Positions 18,570-28,524 of a stretch of 44,563 bases of DNA are shown here, piece after piece. Position numbers and translations under genes: made by a program. The notes below the pieces were generated by a model. It searched no databases. It saw only the letters and a program-made list of their open reading frames with translations, and was not told the DNA's origin. Source of the stretch: Halioglobus sp. (GTDB taxonomy: Bacteria > Pseudomonadota > Gammaproteobacteria > Pseudomonadales > Halieaceae); NCBI GenBank assembly GCA_020443325.1, contig JAGRIK010000225.1, forward strand, positions 1 to 44,563, given 5' to 3'. How positions within the stretch are numbered: the first letter of the stretch is position 1; each line of letters starts with the position of its first letter.

Positions 18570-19472
18570 TCAGCAGCGAGTATAGCCACCCGCAGATCGG
18601 GCAATCTGCCCGGCCAGTTCCAGCGCTGAAAGTTCTCCCAGCACCTGTGCCACGGGCCTCGCGCTTCTTTGCACCAGTGTGTCCAGTGTGGTGACCTCAA
18701 AGCCTACCATGTCGAGCAACCAGGACTCCTGCGAGAGGGCGCCTTCGACCGGTGCCGCCGTTTGGAAGCAATCCTGCTGTAACGCATACAACGGGCCCAG
18801 TTCCTCCAGAATATCCTCGACACTCAGTACCATCTTCGCGCCATCCCGGATCAACTGCAGGCAACCCCTGCCGCCCTCATGGAGTATCGACCAGGGCAGG
18901 GCGAACACTTCACGACCCTGCGCCAAAGCCGTACCCGCCGTAATCAGAGAACCGCTGGGAAGCGCGGCCTCCACCACCAGAACGCCCAGGGACAGGCCGC
19001 TGATAATACGATTGCGCTGCGGAAAGTTCTGCCGCCGGGGCGGTGTGCCGGGTGGGAATTCAGTCACCAGGCACCCCACCTGTTCCAGTTGCGCCGCGAG
19101 CGCGCGATGTCGGTGTGGATAAACGCGGTCTATTCCCGTCGCGATAACAGCAACGCTTTTGCCTCCGGCATCGAGTGCGCCACGGTGTGCTGCGCCATCG
19201 ATGCCAAGCGCCAGCCCGGAGCAGATATGCAGTCCGGCCTGGGTCAGCTGGCCGCTGAGCAACTGCGCGACCCGCAGGGCGGCCGGGCTCGCGCGTCGAC
19301 TGCCTACGACGGCCAGCTGCGCGCCCAGCAACAGGCCGGGGTCGCCGCGGACATACAGTACGGGAGGGGGATCCTGGATTGCGCGCAGCAACGGGGGGTA
19401 TTGCTCGTCATCGACTGCTAACGCGATTGCGTCCACAGCCAGGGCTGCGGCCTTCGCTTTTGCAACATTCAT
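18570..19472 (-). CDS. dprA: DNA-processing protein DprA/Smf
   Basis: Single-stranded-DNA-binding recombination mediator that loads RecA during natural transformation. The 300-residue product has the Rossmann-like core: AVVGSRRAS at 54-62, SGLALGIDGAAHRGAL, VIATGIDRVYPH, ITEFPPGTPP-type segment (VTEFPPGTPPRR), FPQRNRIISGLS and GSLITA. It also has a C-terminal winged-helix-like tail. The N-terminal SAM/HhH domain present in longer homologues (E. coli Smf 374) is missing or reduced to about 20 residues; the start has AAGGA nearby and the upstream gene ends 35 nt before it, so there is no room for more. The gene follows the LysM protein gene on the same strand. Confidence 0.94.
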   Translation of the reverse strand: MNVAKAKAAALAVDAIALAVDDEQYPPLLRAIQDPPPVLYVRGDPGLLLGAQLAVVGSRRASPAALRVAQLLSGQLTQAGLHICSGLALGIDGAAHRGALDAGGKSVAVIATGIDRVYPHRHRALAAQLEQVGCLVTEFPPGTPPRRQNFPQRNRIISGLSLGVLVVEAALPSGSLITAGTALAQGREVFALPWSILHEGGRGCLQLIRDGAKMVLSVEDILEELGPLYALQQDCFQTAAPVEGALSQESWLLDMVGFEVTTLDTLVQRSARPVAQVLGELSALELAGQIARSAGGYTRC

Positions 19473-19507
19473 ACATCATCCTTGACGTCATGCCTGTTGG
19501 GAAAATA

Positions 19508-20539
19508 TCAGGGGTTTTTTACCAGATCGAATACCTGTAGTGGTCGGCTGGTCTTGAGGATAATCGCGTAACTGACTTTTTCGAATGATTCAAACACCAT
19601 CGCAAGGCCTGCGCGGGTGTCCGGCAGAACCACATTCGATTGCGACACCTTGTCATAGACGTGTTGGCCTGCCTGATAAACGGCCAATACATCGCCGATC
19701 TGGAGGCCCTCGCGCCTGCCCTTGTTGATCACCACAATGCTCATATCGCCAATCTGCGTGAGCCCACCCTCCACGGCAATCATTATGCCGCCGGTGATCT
19801 CCTGGTCCGGAGCTTTGGGGTGGAAACTGGCATCCAGAATTCGCTCTTCCAGCGGCAGCAGGCGATCGCCGTTCATGACTTCTTCGGCGATCCGGGTTAT
19901 ATCGAGCTGGGTGATGTCGTCGCGATTGCTGCTGACCAGCTTGGCACTGCCGATGTCCCTGACCTCATACCCGAGATACTCCTTGCTCACCGGGTCGATA
20001 AAGTTCTGGCCGATGCGGTAAATCCCGTAGGCGCGCTCACCATCGGGGAAGGGGCCGCGTCCATAAATGGTGTCGCCCGGACCGCTGATCAGGCGCCTTT
20101 CATCCCCGGCCACTATATAGGCCGAATTATTGACATCTTCCGCGTCCATCACGCGATTCCTGATCAACCAGGGGCCGATCTGGTCCAGCGGTATCGCCGG
20201 AATAGCGAGATCCAACGGCGCCACCCGCATATTGGGGGACAGTTTGACATCCCTGCCGCGCCGCATCCGCAGGTGAGGCCGGCCATCAATCCAGACCAGG
20301 TAAAGCTCGTCGCCCGGGTAAATGAGGTGGGGGTTATCGATCTGCGGGTTGGCATCCCACAGCTCCGGCCACAGCCAGGGTTCTTTGAGATACATTCCGG
20401 AAATGCCCCACAGCGTATCGCCTTTTTTGACGATATAAGTCTCTGGTACATTCTCGTTGAGTTCCATCGCCGCCAGTGTCCAGGCGCTGAATAGCAGCGA
20501 CAAAAACAGCAAGCAAACCGACAGTGGCCTTGTTTTCAT
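19508..20539 (-). CDS. Exported LysM-domain protein
   Basis: Exported protein of 343 residues with a signal peptide (about 1-23) and a single LysM peptidoglycan-binding domain at about 33-82 (YIVKKGDTLWGISGMYLKEPWLWPELW, here read in two parts, and HLIYPGDELYL). A long C-terminal region of mostly beta character without recognised motifs follows. A homologue sits at the same place, beside dprA and divergent from def, in Pseudomonas (LysM-dprA-tsaC). Probably a periplasmic cell-wall-associated protein; its precise role is unknown. AAGGA precedes the ATG at 20539. Confidence 0.9.
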   Translation of the reverse strand: MKTRPLSVCLLFLSLLFSAWTLAAMELNENVPETYIVKKGDTLWGISGMYLKEPWLWPELWDANPQIDNPHLIYPGDELYLVWIDGRPHLRMRRGRDVKLSPNMRVAPLDLAIPAIPLDQIGPWLIRNRVMDAEDVNNSAYIVAGDERRLISGPGDTIYGRGPFPDGERAYGIYRIGQNFIDPVSKEYLGYEVRDIGSAKLVSSNRDDITQLDITRIAEEVMNGDRLLPLEERILDASFHPKAPDQEITGGIMIAVEGGLTQIGDMSIVVINKGRREGLQIGDVLAVYQAGQHVYDKVSQSNVVLPDTRAGLAMVFESFEKVSYAIILKTSRPLQVFDLVKNP

Positions 20540-20848
20540 TGTGTTGCGTCCTTATATGGCCTGTTTATTATCCGCCAATTCAAAAAGAATCGGCGCAGTG
20601 TTGCGGCCGCCCCCGACCACTGCGCGATGTCATAGCACCGCTGCCCCTATGATTTCTTCGCACACAGGCTGGTAAGCGCGATCGTTCCAGCTGATTTGGC
20701 GGCGCAGCGCCCGGTGCTAGGCACCCCGTAATCACAGCCTGTATACTAGCCACAGTTTGCTGCTGCAATATGGCGCTGGCAAGCCCAAATGTTATTAATT
20801 CACGCAGCCAATTCAAGCCACTTATGACCCTGGTAGGCAATCAATATC
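20540..20848. promoter_or_regulatory. Divergent promoter region between the LysM gene and def
   Basis: Gap of 309 bases without a gene. On the plus strand TATACT at 20742-20747 is a good -10 candidate for def, but the -35 is not clear. On the minus strand TTGAAT near 20580 with an A/T-rich stretch towards the LysM start is a weak promoter candidate. A short stem GGTGC-tag-GCACC lies at about 20713-20725. I see no RNA gene here, and reading frames across it lack coding character. Confidence 0.4.
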
Positions 20849-21355
20849 ATGGCAGTACTGGAAATACTCGAGTTCCCCGATTCACGCCTGCGCACTGAAG
20901 CTGAGCCCATTACGGAAGTTACTCAGGCCACGCGCACGCTCATCGACGACATGCTGGAAACCATGTACGCGGCGCCGGGGATCGGCCTGGCCGCGACACA
21001 AGTGAATGTGCACCAGCGGCTGCTGGTGATGGACGTTTCCGATGACAAAAGCGAGCCCATGGTGTTCATCAATCCACAGATCACCGTGCTGGATCCTGAA
21101 TTGGGTGAATACGATGAAGGCTGTCTTTCGGTACCCGGATTCTACGAAACTGTCAGTCGCCCCCAGAAAGTGGAAGTGTCTGCGCTGGATCGCAACGGTG
21201 AGTCGTTCACGTGCCAGCTCCAGGGGCTCGCTGCAATCTGCCTGCAGCACGAGGTCGATCACCTCAACGGCAAATTGTTTGTGGATTACCTGTCGACCCT
21301 GAAACGTCAACGCATTCGCAAGAAGCTGGAAAAAGACCAGCGCCAGCGCGCCTGA
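20849..21355 (+). CDS. def: Peptide deformylase
   Basis: Fe/Zn metalloenzyme removing the formyl group from nascent N-terminal methionine. The 168-residue product has all three motifs: GIGLAATQ at 44-51, EGCLSVP at 90-96 (metal ligand Cys 92) and HEVDH at 134-138 (ligands His 134 and 138, catalytic Glu 135). The start at 20849 matches the family N terminus; no strong Shine-Dalgarno is visible. fmt begins 5 nt after its stop, so the pair that adds and removes formyl groups is co-transcribed, as in E. coli. Confidence 0.97.
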   Translation: MAVLEILEFPDSRLRTEAEPITEVTQATRTLIDDMLETMYAAPGIGLAATQVNVHQRLLVMDVSDDKSEPMVFINPQITVLDPELGEYDEGCLSVPGFYETVSRPQKVEVSALDRNGESFTCQLQGLAAICLQHEVDHLNGKLFVDYLSTLKRQRIRKKLEKDQRQRA

Positions 21356-21360
21356 CGCAC

Positions 21361-22335
21361 ATGGAAAACGCTCCCCTGCGGATACTGTTCGCCGGTACGC
21401 CCGAGTTTGCGTCCATACATCTCAAGCACCTTGTAGACAGTAAGCACTCACTAATTGGCGTTTATACGCAACCCGACCGGCCCTCGGGAAGAGGCCGAAA
21501 GCTGCAGGCCAGCCCGGTGAAACAGTGTGCCCTCAATGCCGGCATACCCGTCTTCCAGCCCGCATCGCTGAAGGATCCAGGCGCGCAACAGGAGCTGGCG
21601 GCGCTGGATGCCGACGTGCTGATCGTCGTGGCCTACGGCCTGATTTTGCCGCAGGCTGTGCTGGACGCACCGCGCTTCGGCTGCCTCAATGTCCACGCCT
21701 CATTACTGCCGCGGTGGCGGGGCGCGGCACCCATACAGCGCGCCATTGAGGCGGGCGATGCCACCACGGGAATCACCATCATGCAGATGGATGCCGGCCT
21801 GGACACAGGGGCAATGCTGGCCACAGCCAGCTGCCCGATCGGTGCACGTACCAATGCCGCTGAACTCCATGATGAACTCGCCGCACTGGGCCCCCCACTG
21901 CTGCTGGACGTACTGGGGGATTTGCAGAATCGACAGAAGAACAGCCGTGCGCAGGACTACACGCTGGCCAATTATGCCCATAAAATTCTCAAGCCCGAAG
22001 CGCAGTTGAACTGGCGCTGCAGCGCACTGGAGCTGGACCGTCGCGTGCGGGCATTCAATCCGTTTCCAGTCTGCTTCAGCCCGCTGGAAGGTCAGCGCAT
22101 CAGGGTGTGGCAGGCGCGCGCGCAGAATGCGCAAACCGCAGGACAACTCCCGGGCACCATTGTGCGGGCCGACGATGCGGGTATCGAGGTCTGCTGCGGC
22201 GAAAACACGCTGTTGCTTGAGGTGCTGCAGCTTGAGGGCGGCAAGGCGCTCCCCGCCAGGGAGCTGCTGAGTGCGCACCGCGCGAGGTTCGCCGCCGGCA
22301 AACACTTCGATTTACTCCCAACGAGCGCGAGTTAA
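21361..22335 (+). CDS. fmt: Methionyl-tRNA formyltransferase
   Basis: Formylates initiator Met-tRNA using 10-formyltetrahydrofolate. The 324-residue product has catalytic Asn 110 and His 112 in LNVHASLLPRWRGAAPIQ and Asp 148 in MDAGLDTG, plus the tRNA-binding loop PSGRGRK and a C-terminal OB-like domain. The start is the ATG at 21361; in-frame codons further upstream lie inside def. Its stop TAA shares a base with the rsmB ATG (22335), indicating coupled translation. Confidence 0.97.
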   Translation: MENAPLRILFAGTPEFASIHLKHLVDSKHSLIGVYTQPDRPSGRGRKLQASPVKQCALNAGIPVFQPASLKDPGAQQELAALDADVLIVVAYGLILPQAVLDAPRFGCLNVHASLLPRWRGAAPIQRAIEAGDATTGITIMQMDAGLDTGAMLATASCPIGARTNAAELHDELAALGPPLLLDVLGDLQNRQKNSRAQDYTLANYAHKILKPEAQLNWRCSALELDRRVRAFNPFPVCFSPLEGQRIRVWQARAQNAQTAGQLPGTIVRADDAGIEVCCGENTLLLEVLQLEGGKALPARELLSAHRARFAAGKHFDLLPTSAS

Positions 22336-23630
22336 TGGCGCTGGACATCCGGGCTGCCGCCGCATCCGTTATCGGCGACGTGCTGGGCGGACTCTCCCTG
22401 AACCAGGCCCTGCCTCCAAGACTCGACAAGGTCAGTGAACGTGACCGCGGCCTGCTCCAGCAATTGTGTTATGGCACCATACGCCAGGCCCCTCGGCTGC
22501 AGGCACTGCTTGCGCAGATGCTGGCCAAGCCGCTGCGCGACAAGGACCGGGACATTCAGGGTTTGCTGCTGTGTGGACTCTATCAGCTGGACAGCACCCG
22601 GGTTCCCGATCACGCGGCGGTGGCGGCAACGGTGGATGCCACCCGGGCATTGAAAAAGCACTGGGCAAAGGGGATGGCCAATGCCATTTTGCGGCGCTAC
22701 CTGCGCGAACGGGAGCAATTGGCGCAGGCACTGGATGCTGCGGCAAGGGACTGTCACCCACACTGGTTGCACCGCAAGATCATGTCGCAGTGGCCGGCCC
22801 AGGGCGCCGACATCATCGCGGCCAACAACCAGCAGCCGCCGATGACCTTGCGGACCAACAGCCGCCGGATTACCCGGGAAGCCGGTCTCGCCGCACTGCA
22901 GGACAAAGATATAGAAGCCGCTGCGGGCAAGCTGAGCGCACAAGCGTTGCAACTCGCCCAACCCATGGACGTGTGGGACATTCCGGGGTTCGCAGCCGGC
23001 CATATGAGTGTGCAGGACGAAGCGGCCCAAATGGCCGCCCTACTGCTGGCGGCCCGGGCCGGGGAACGGGTTCTGGATGCCTGCGCCGCACCCGGCGGCA
23101 AGACCTGCCATATCCTGGAACTTCAACCCGCGCTGTCTGAACTGGTGGCAATGGATATCGACGATACCCGGCTGCAAAGGGTGTCGGAAAACCTCGCCCG
23201 CCTCGACCTCAAAGCCACCCTGTTGGCCGGAGATGCCGCGCAGCCCCCACCACAACTGGTCGCGGAGAGTTTCGATCGTATCCTGGTTGACGCCCCCTGC
23301 TCAGCCAGCGGGGTCATTCGACGCCACCCCGATGTCAAACTGCTGCGGCGCGACAGTGATATCGCGCAGCTGGCGGAACAGCAACTGGGCATACTGCAGG
23401 GGCTGTGGCCACTGTTGAAAGCTGGAGGTACCCTGCTATACGCAACCTGCTCGATATTCGACGAGGAAAACAGCCAGGTGGTGCGGCGATTCCTTGAAGA
23501 GCACAGCGACGCGGACCTGGCGGACACGGAGCTCGCGTGGGGAGAACCGGTCGCGGCGGGACGCCAGTTGCTACCGGCCGTAAACGGCCCGGATGGCCTG
23601 TTTTACGCGCGGCTCAACAAAGCCGGCTGA
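22335..23630 (+). CDS. rsmB: 16S rRNA m5C967 methyltransferase RsmB
   Basis: Methylates cytosine 967 of 16S rRNA (also called Sun/RrmB). The 431-residue product has an N-terminal NusB-like RNA-binding domain (about 1-135). The C-terminal methyltransferase domain has the SAM motif DACAAPGGKTCH, AMDIDD, the first catalytic region DAPCSASG and the second YATCSIF, with both functional cysteines present. It is third in the def-fmt-rsmB series. Confidence 0.96.
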   Translation: MALDIRAAAASVIGDVLGGLSLNQALPPRLDKVSERDRGLLQQLCYGTIRQAPRLQALLAQMLAKPLRDKDRDIQGLLLCGLYQLDSTRVPDHAAVAATVDATRALKKHWAKGMANAILRRYLREREQLAQALDAAARDCHPHWLHRKIMSQWPAQGADIIAANNQQPPMTLRTNSRRITREAGLAALQDKDIEAAAGKLSAQALQLAQPMDVWDIPGFAAGHMSVQDEAAQMAALLLAARAGERVLDACAAPGGKTCHILELQPALSELVAMDIDDTRLQRVSENLARLDLKATLLAGDAAQPPPQLVAESFDRILVDAPCSASGVIRRHPDVKLLRRDSDIAQLAEQQLGILQGLWPLLKAGGTLLYATCSIFDEENSQVVRRFLEEHSDADLADTELAWGEPVAAGRQLLPAVNGPDGLFYARLNKAG

Positions 23631-23735
23631 TTACATGTGTAAAATTACGCCCCCCCGGCACTTACAATCCCCAGGTGATTTCTTTATCGTGCTCGCAAAC
23701 TTTAGGACTCTTCACACACCAGAGCTCAACAGGCC

Positions 23736-25112
23736 ATGAAGATTATCATCCTCGGGGCAGGCCAGGTTGGCGGCACGCTCGCCGAACACCTGGCCAACGA
23801 GCAAAACGACATCATTGTGGTGGACACTGACGGCGACAAATTGCGCGCCCTCCAGGACCGCCTGGATATCGGAACCATCGTCGGCGGCGCGTCTCACCCC
23901 AATACCCTGTACAAGGCCGGGGCCGAAGATGCCGACATGCTCATCGCCGTCACCAACAGCGATGAGATCAACATGATGGCCTGTCAGGTCGCCCATACTC
24001 TTTTTAAAACACCTACAAAGATTTGCCGCGTGCGCTCACCGAATTACCTCGCGCACCAGGAGCAATTGTTTTCCAGGGAACACATTCCTGTGGATGTCAT
24101 CATCGGCCCCGAGCAGCTGGTCACGCAGAACATCCAAAGACTGATCGCCAACCCCGGTGCACTGCAGGTACTCGATTTTGCCGAGGGCAGGGTGCAGTTG
24201 GTGGCGGTGCGGGCCTATCACGATGGGCCGATCGTCGGACATGAATTACAGGAGATCCGGCGCCACATGCCCAAAGTGGACACGCGTGTCGCGGCAATAT
24301 TCCGCCATGACCGCGCGCTGATCCCCGAGGGCAACACCGTGGTACAGGTTGATGACGAGGTCTTTTTCATCGCGGCCAAGGATAATATCCGCGCGGTCAT
24401 GTCGGAACTGCGCAAGGTCGACAAGCCCTACAAGCGTGTGATGATTGCAGGAGGGGGCAATATCGGTGCGACGCTCGCACAATCACTTGAAAACCAGTAC
24501 CAGGTAAAACTGATAGAGAAAACGTATGATCTTTGCCGCGTACTCGCGGAGCGACTCAAGCACACCATCGTCCTCAACGGCAGCGCCTCCGAACCGCAAT
24601 TGCTCGCCTCTGAAAACATCGAGGCCACAGACGTCTTCTGCGCACTGACCAACAGCGATGAAGCCAATATCATGATGTCCATGCTGGCCAAACGGATGGG
24701 CGCCAAAAAAGTCATCACCCTTATTACCAACTCGGCCTACGCAGAGCTGGTGGGTGACGAGATCGATATCGCCATCTCCCCACAGCAGATCACTATCGGC
24801 AGCCTCCTCACCCATGTGCGCAAGGGCGACATCAGCAATGTGCATTCGCTGCGCCGGGGTGCGGCAGAGGCCATTGAGGTCACGGCCCACGGCGACTCCC
24901 GTTCCTCCAAGGTAGTCGGCAGGCAGCTGGACGAAATCAACTTGCCAGAGGGCGTGACCATCGGTGCGATTGTGCGTGGAGAGCAGGTCCTGATCGCCCA
25001 CGGGCATGTCGAAGTTGAGACGGATGACCACGTAATCCTCTTTCTACTGGATCGCCGGCAGATCGGTGCGGTCGAGAAACTGTTTGCCGTCGGTTTGGGA
25101 TTTTTCTCCTAG
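23736..25112 (+). CDS. trkA: Trk potassium uptake regulatory subunit TrkA
   Basis: Cytoplasmic NAD-binding regulator of the Trk K+ transporter. The 458-residue product has a duplicated RCK layout: Rossmann motifs [13 protein letters not shown] near residue 7 and [13 protein letters not shown] near 237, each followed by a TrkA-C domain. It is followed by trkH after 3 nt, so both subunits come from one transcript. The 105-base gap after rsmB starts with the inverted repeat ttaca-tg-tgtaa (23631-23642), directly after the rsmB stop; no clear promoter was found, and trkA may have its own or share that of def. Confidence 0.96.
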   Translation: MKIIILGAGQVGGTLAEHLANEQNDIIVVDTDGDKLRALQDRLDIGTIVGGASHPNTLYKAGAEDADMLIAVTNSDEINMMACQVAHTLFKTPTKICRVRSPNYLAHQEQLFSREHIPVDVIIGPEQLVTQNIQRLIANPGALQVLDFAEGRVQLVAVRAYHDGPIVGHELQEIRRHMPKVDTRVAAIFRHDRALIPEGNTVVQVDDEVFFIAAKDNIRAVMSELRKVDKPYKRVMIAGGGNIGATLAQSLENQYQVKLIEKTYDLCRVLAERLKHTIVLNGSASEPQLLASENIEATDVFCALTNSDEANIMMSMLAKRMGAKKVITLITNSAYAELVGDEIDIAISPQQITIGSLLTHVRKGDISNVHSLRRGAAEAIEVTAHGDSRSSKVVGRQLDEINLPEGVTIGAIVRGEQVLIAHGHVEVETDDHVILFLLDRRQIGAVEKLFAVGLGFFS

Positions 25113-25115
25113 CCC

Positions 25116-26564
25116 ATGCACTTTTCCATCTCTTTTCGGATTCTGGGTATTCTGTTGATGTTGTTCAGCACGGTGCTGCTGATCCCGCTGTTACTCGCAG
25201 TGCTTGAGACCGATCATACTGTCCCCGGCTTTGTCTCGGCGATGGGCATTATTTTTTTCTCCGGCCTGCTGATGTGGTTCCCGGTGCGCAACGCCAGCCA
25301 CGAATTGCGTATCCGCGACGGCTTCCTGATCACCTCCCTGTTCTGGACGGTGTTGGGGCTGTTCGGTGCGCTGCCCTTTGCGCTTACCGACGCCATTGAT
25401 ATCACGCCGATGGGCGCCATATTCGAATCGATCTCGGGCCTCACATCGTCGGGTGGTACGGTCATCGTCGGCCTTGATGAGCTGCCCCAATCCATCCTCC
25501 TCTATCGGCAATTGCTGCAGTGGCTGGGAGGAATCGGGATTATCGTCGTGGCGGTAGCCATTCTGCCCATGCTGGGCGTCGGGGGTATGCAGCTGTACAA
25601 AGCGGAAACCCCGGGGCCGTCCAAGGACAACAAACTCACGCCGAGAATCACGGAGACTGCGAAAGCGCTGTTTGTCGTTTATCTCGTCATTACAGTGTGC
25701 TGCGCGCTTTCGTATTATGCGGTTGGCATGTCGGCGTTCGATGCCATTGCGCACTCCTTCTCGACGGTGGCACTGGGAGGGTTTTCCACTCACGATGCCA
25801 GCCTGGGGTATTTCAAAAGTGACGCCGTACTCATGGTCGCGACTTTTTTCATGTTTGCATCGAGCATCAATTTCGGGCTGCATTTCATCGCCTGGCACCG
25901 AAAGTCCCTGAGGATCTATCGCCGGGATTCAGAGACACGTTTTTATACCTACGCGGTGCTGAGCTGTATGTGCATCACGATTATCAGCCTGATCGTTTGG
26001 GACATTCACGGGCACGCCGAAAGCGTGCTTCACGGCGTATTCCAGGTTCTGTCAATTATCACCACGACCGGGTTTTCGACTGAAAACCTCGCGGCCTGGC
26101 CCGTCGCACTGCCCATTATGGCTATATTCTTTTCCTGCATGGGTGGTTGCGTCGGCTCGACAACAGGCGGGATAAAGGCCATGCGGGTAATGCTGGTCAC
26201 GAAACAGGGCATGCGGGAGCTCAAGCAACTGGTGCACCCGAACGCCGTCATTCCCCTGAAGGTCGGCGGCAGAAGGGTAGAGGCGACGGTCGTCAGCGCC
26301 GTGTGGAGCTTCTTTGCGATCTATACCACCGCCTTTATCGTGTTGCTATTGTCACTGATGTTGATCGGTATGGATTTTACAACGGCGTTTTCTGCCGTTG
26401 CCGCAACGCTTAATAACCTGGGCATGGGGATTGCCGGTGTAGCCAGCGGCTTTGGTGAAGTCTCCGAATGGGGCAAGGCCATCCTCTGTTTCGCGATGCT
26501 GCTGGGTCGCCTGGAGATTTTTACGCTTCTGGTGCTGTTCACACCGGCCTTCTGGCGCATTTAG
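25116..26564 (+). CDS. trkH: Trk potassium uptake channel subunit TrkH
   Basis: Membrane K+ translocating subunit, 482 residues with the four-repeat M1-P-M2 architecture. Selectivity-filter loops are visible as GLTSSGGT, LGGFSTHD, TTTGFSTEN and LNNLGMG. Typical TrkH features such as VGSTTGGIKAMR are present. Starts 3 nt after trkA. Its stop is 15 nt from the stop of the convergent djlA, with no hairpin between. Full length and intact. Confidence 0.96.
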   Translation: MHFSISFRILGILLMLFSTVLLIPLLLAVLETDHTVPGFVSAMGIIFFSGLLMWFPVRNASHELRIRDGFLITSLFWTVLGLFGALPFALTDAIDITPMGAIFESISGLTSSGGTVIVGLDELPQSILLYRQLLQWLGGIGIIVVAVAILPMLGVGGMQLYKAETPGPSKDNKLTPRITETAKALFVVYLVITVCCALSYYAVGMSAFDAIAHSFSTVALGGFSTHDASLGYFKSDAVLMVATFFMFASSINFGLHFIAWHRKSLRIYRRDSETRFYTYAVLSCMCITIISLIVWDIHGHAESVLHGVFQVLSIITTTGFSTENLAAWPVALPIMAIFFSCMGGCVGSTTGGIKAMRVMLVTKQGMRELKQLVHPNAVIPLKVGGRRVEATVVSAVWSFFAIYTTAFIVLLLSLMLIGMDFTTAFSAVAATLNNLGMGIAGVASGFGEVSEWGKAILCFAMLLGRLEIFTLLVLFTPAFWRI

Positions 26565-26579
26565 GCCGCACGCAAAACC

Positions 26580-27383
26580 TCAACGCATTGCCGGCCTCGT
26601 CTTCTTGATCATCTCATAGGCACTCTGTATGTCCTGGGAGCGGGCGGTTGCCAGCTCAACCATCTCCTGAGGAACGCCTTTCGCAATGAGTTTGTCGGGG
26701 TGGTTTTCACTCATCCGCTTGCGGTAGGCGTGCTTTACCTCCTTATCGCTGGCGCTGCTGGTTACCCCCAGTGCTGTGTAGGCATCTTCAAGCGTGGTAG
26801 TGCCCGACGATGCCTGCGCGCCCTGTTGCTGGAAGTGCTCCTGGGCCCTGGCCATACGCAACAGCTGTTCCAGCTGCGCCGCACCCAGCCCCATCACGCT
26901 GGCGATACGCACCAGGGCGGCATGTTCGGACGCCTTGATACCCTGGTCAGCGTGGGCCAGGGAAATCAGGAACAACAGCAGCGTTTGCTGCAACTGGCGC
27001 TGCGGGCCGCAGGCCTGTACAAAGTCGGCGACCGCCTGCTCCATCCGGAAATCGCTCGCAGCGCCGAGGTGAAACAGCTCGATCGCGCGCTTGCGCTGCT
27101 GCGCGTCCAGCGCCATCTGTGCAATAACCTGCTCGGTATGATCAATTTCCGATTTCGAGATGCGACCATCGACTTTCGCCAGATAGCCCGACAGCAGGAA
27201 CGTCGTCTCGAAAAAACTGCTGCGGATACGCTCGATATTTTCCGGCGAACCGAAGTGCAGCGCCTTCAACAGCGCGCGGTCGAACAGGTGGCCCATCAGG
27301 ACACCGAATACCAGCCCGGGCAGGCCCCCTGCGGCAAGCCCAATTAAACCGCCGATGGCTTTTCCAAAAAACGGGTACTTCAT
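26580..27383 (-). CDS. djlA: DnaJ-like membrane co-chaperone DjlA
   Basis: Inner-membrane co-chaperone of DnaK with its J domain in the cytoplasm. The 267-residue product (E. coli 271) has a Gly-rich N-terminal membrane segment (about 8-30, GKAIGGLIGLAAGG), a TerB-like helical domain (about 55-180), a Gln/Ala linker, and a C-terminal J domain (about 200-267) with HPD at 228-230. The start at 27383 (MKYPFFG) is chosen because it matches the family; the extra 15 residues from 27428 would precede the usual N terminus. Confidence 0.95.
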   Translation of the reverse strand: MKYPFFGKAIGGLIGLAAGGLPGLVFGVLMGHLFDRALLKALHFGSPENIERIRSSFFETTFLLSGYLAKVDGRISKSEIDHTEQVIAQMALDAQQRKRAIELFHLGAASDFRMEQAVADFVQACGPQRQLQQTLLLFLISLAHADQGIKASEHAALVRIASVMGLGAAQLEQLLRMARAQEHFQQQGAQASSGTTTLEDAYTALGVTSSASDKEVKHAYRKRMSENHPDKLIAKGVPQEMVELATARSQDIQSAYEMIKKTRPAMR

Positions 27384-27505
27384 AAACGTCAATTTACTCA
27401 GGCAGACAAAAAGGAACCCCGCGAACACTCACAACCGCTGCGCGCCACCGGTCATATTTGCTCCATCAGCACTGGTGGAAGTGTTTCACTTTCGGGGAAA
27501 GCACG

Positions 27506-27534
27506 TATTATGCCGCCAAAAGAGCCTGTATAAT
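27506..27534 (+). promoter_or_regulatory. Promoter candidate for glyQS
   Basis: A perfect TATAAT at 27529-27534, 35 nt before the glyQ start, with no good -35 at 17 nt; ttatgc at 15 nt is the nearest. A second TATTAT at 27506-27511 could serve another start. The 186-base gap also contains the djlA promoter, not identified. Confidence 0.5.
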
Positions 27535-27569
27535 ACTCGGCTTTTTGCAGCGATCAGACAGGCGGACCG

Positions 27570-28520
27570 GTGGCACAAACCAAGAATGAAACCCTCACGT
27601 TTCAAGCGCTGATACTCAAACTGCAACAGTTTTGGGCGGCTCAGGGCTGCGTGGTATTACAGCCACTGGATATGGAGGTTGGCGCGGGAACGTTCCACCC
27701 CGCAACCTTCCTGCGCGCGGTGGGCCCGGAAAGCTGGAATGCCGCTTATGTGCAGCCCTGCCGCCGCCCCACCGATGGGCGCTACGGCGAGAACCCCAAC
27801 CGCCTGCAGCATTACTACCAGTTCCAGGTTGTCATGAAACCCTCCCCGGAGAGATTCCAGGAACTCTACCTCGAATCACTGGCTGCGCTCGGTGTCGATA
27901 CCGCCATCCATGATATCCGCTTCGTGGAAGACAACTGGGAATCGCCCACACTGGGCGCCTGGGGCCTGGGCTGGGAGGTCTGGCTGAACGGCATGGAGGT
28001 CACCCAGTTCACCTATTTCCAACAGGCGGGCGGGCTGGAGTGCTACCCCGTCACCGGCGAAATCACCTATGGCATCGAGCGCATAGCGATGTACCTGCAG
28101 GGTGTGGACAGTATCTACGATTTGCTGTGGTCCGAGGGGCCTGCCGGGAAGGTCACCTATGGCGATGTGTTCCACCAGAACGAGGTGGAGATGTCACGCT
28201 ACAATTTCGAGGAGGCAGACGTCTCCAAGCTGTTTGCGGATTTCGATTTCTGCGAGCGCGAGGCGCTGCGACTGGTAGAGCTGAACCTGCCGCTGCCCGC
28301 CTACGAAATGGTGATGAAGGCCTCTCACGCTTTTAATTTGCTCGATGCCCGCCACGCCATTTCCGTCACGGAGCGGCAGCGCTTCATATTGCGAGTACGA
28401 ACACTGGCCAGGGCGGTCGCGCAAGCTTACTTCGACACCCGGGCGAGGCTCGGCTTTCCGCTGGCAGCGGAGAGCCTGCGTACCGAAGTGCTCAATCGCA
28501 TTCAGGCAGGGGAGGAGTAA
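27570..28520 (+). CDS. glyQ: Glycyl-tRNA synthetase alpha subunit
   Basis: Catalytic subunit of the tetrameric (alpha2beta2) bacterial glycyl-tRNA synthetase. The 316-residue product (E. coli 303) carries the family segments [59 protein letters not shown] and [14 protein letters not shown]. The start codon is GTG at 27570 with AGGCGGA just upstream, giving [11 protein letters not shown] at the N terminus. glyS begins 4 nt after its stop. Confidence 0.97.
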   Translation: MAQTKNETLTFQALILKLQQFWAAQGCVVLQPLDMEVGAGTFHPATFLRAVGPESWNAAYVQPCRRPTDGRYGENPNRLQHYYQFQVVMKPSPERFQELYLESLAALGVDTAIHDIRFVEDNWESPTLGAWGLGWEVWLNGMEVTQFTYFQQAGGLECYPVTGEITYGIERIAMYLQGVDSIYDLLWSEGPAGKVTYGDVFHQNEVEMSRYNFEEADVSKLFADFDFCEREALRLVELNLPLPAYEMVMKASHAFNLLDARHAISVTERQRFILRVRTLARAVAQAYFDTRARLGFPLAAESLRTEVLNRIQAGEE

Positions 28521-28524
28521 TCAT

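Noticed and set aside
20580..20840. Small minus-strand gene between the LysM gene and def
   Set aside because: No ribosome-binding site, no family resemblance, and it would cover both divergent promoters.
21203..21214. A third parS site (TTCACGTGCC in def)
   Set aside because: Only the central half matches; the outer GTT/AAC arm is missing on one side.
23631..23642. Operator or terminator at ttaca-tg-tgtaa before trkA
   Set aside because: A 5-bp inverted repeat of this size is expected by chance and has no companion sites; recorded only as a note under trkA.
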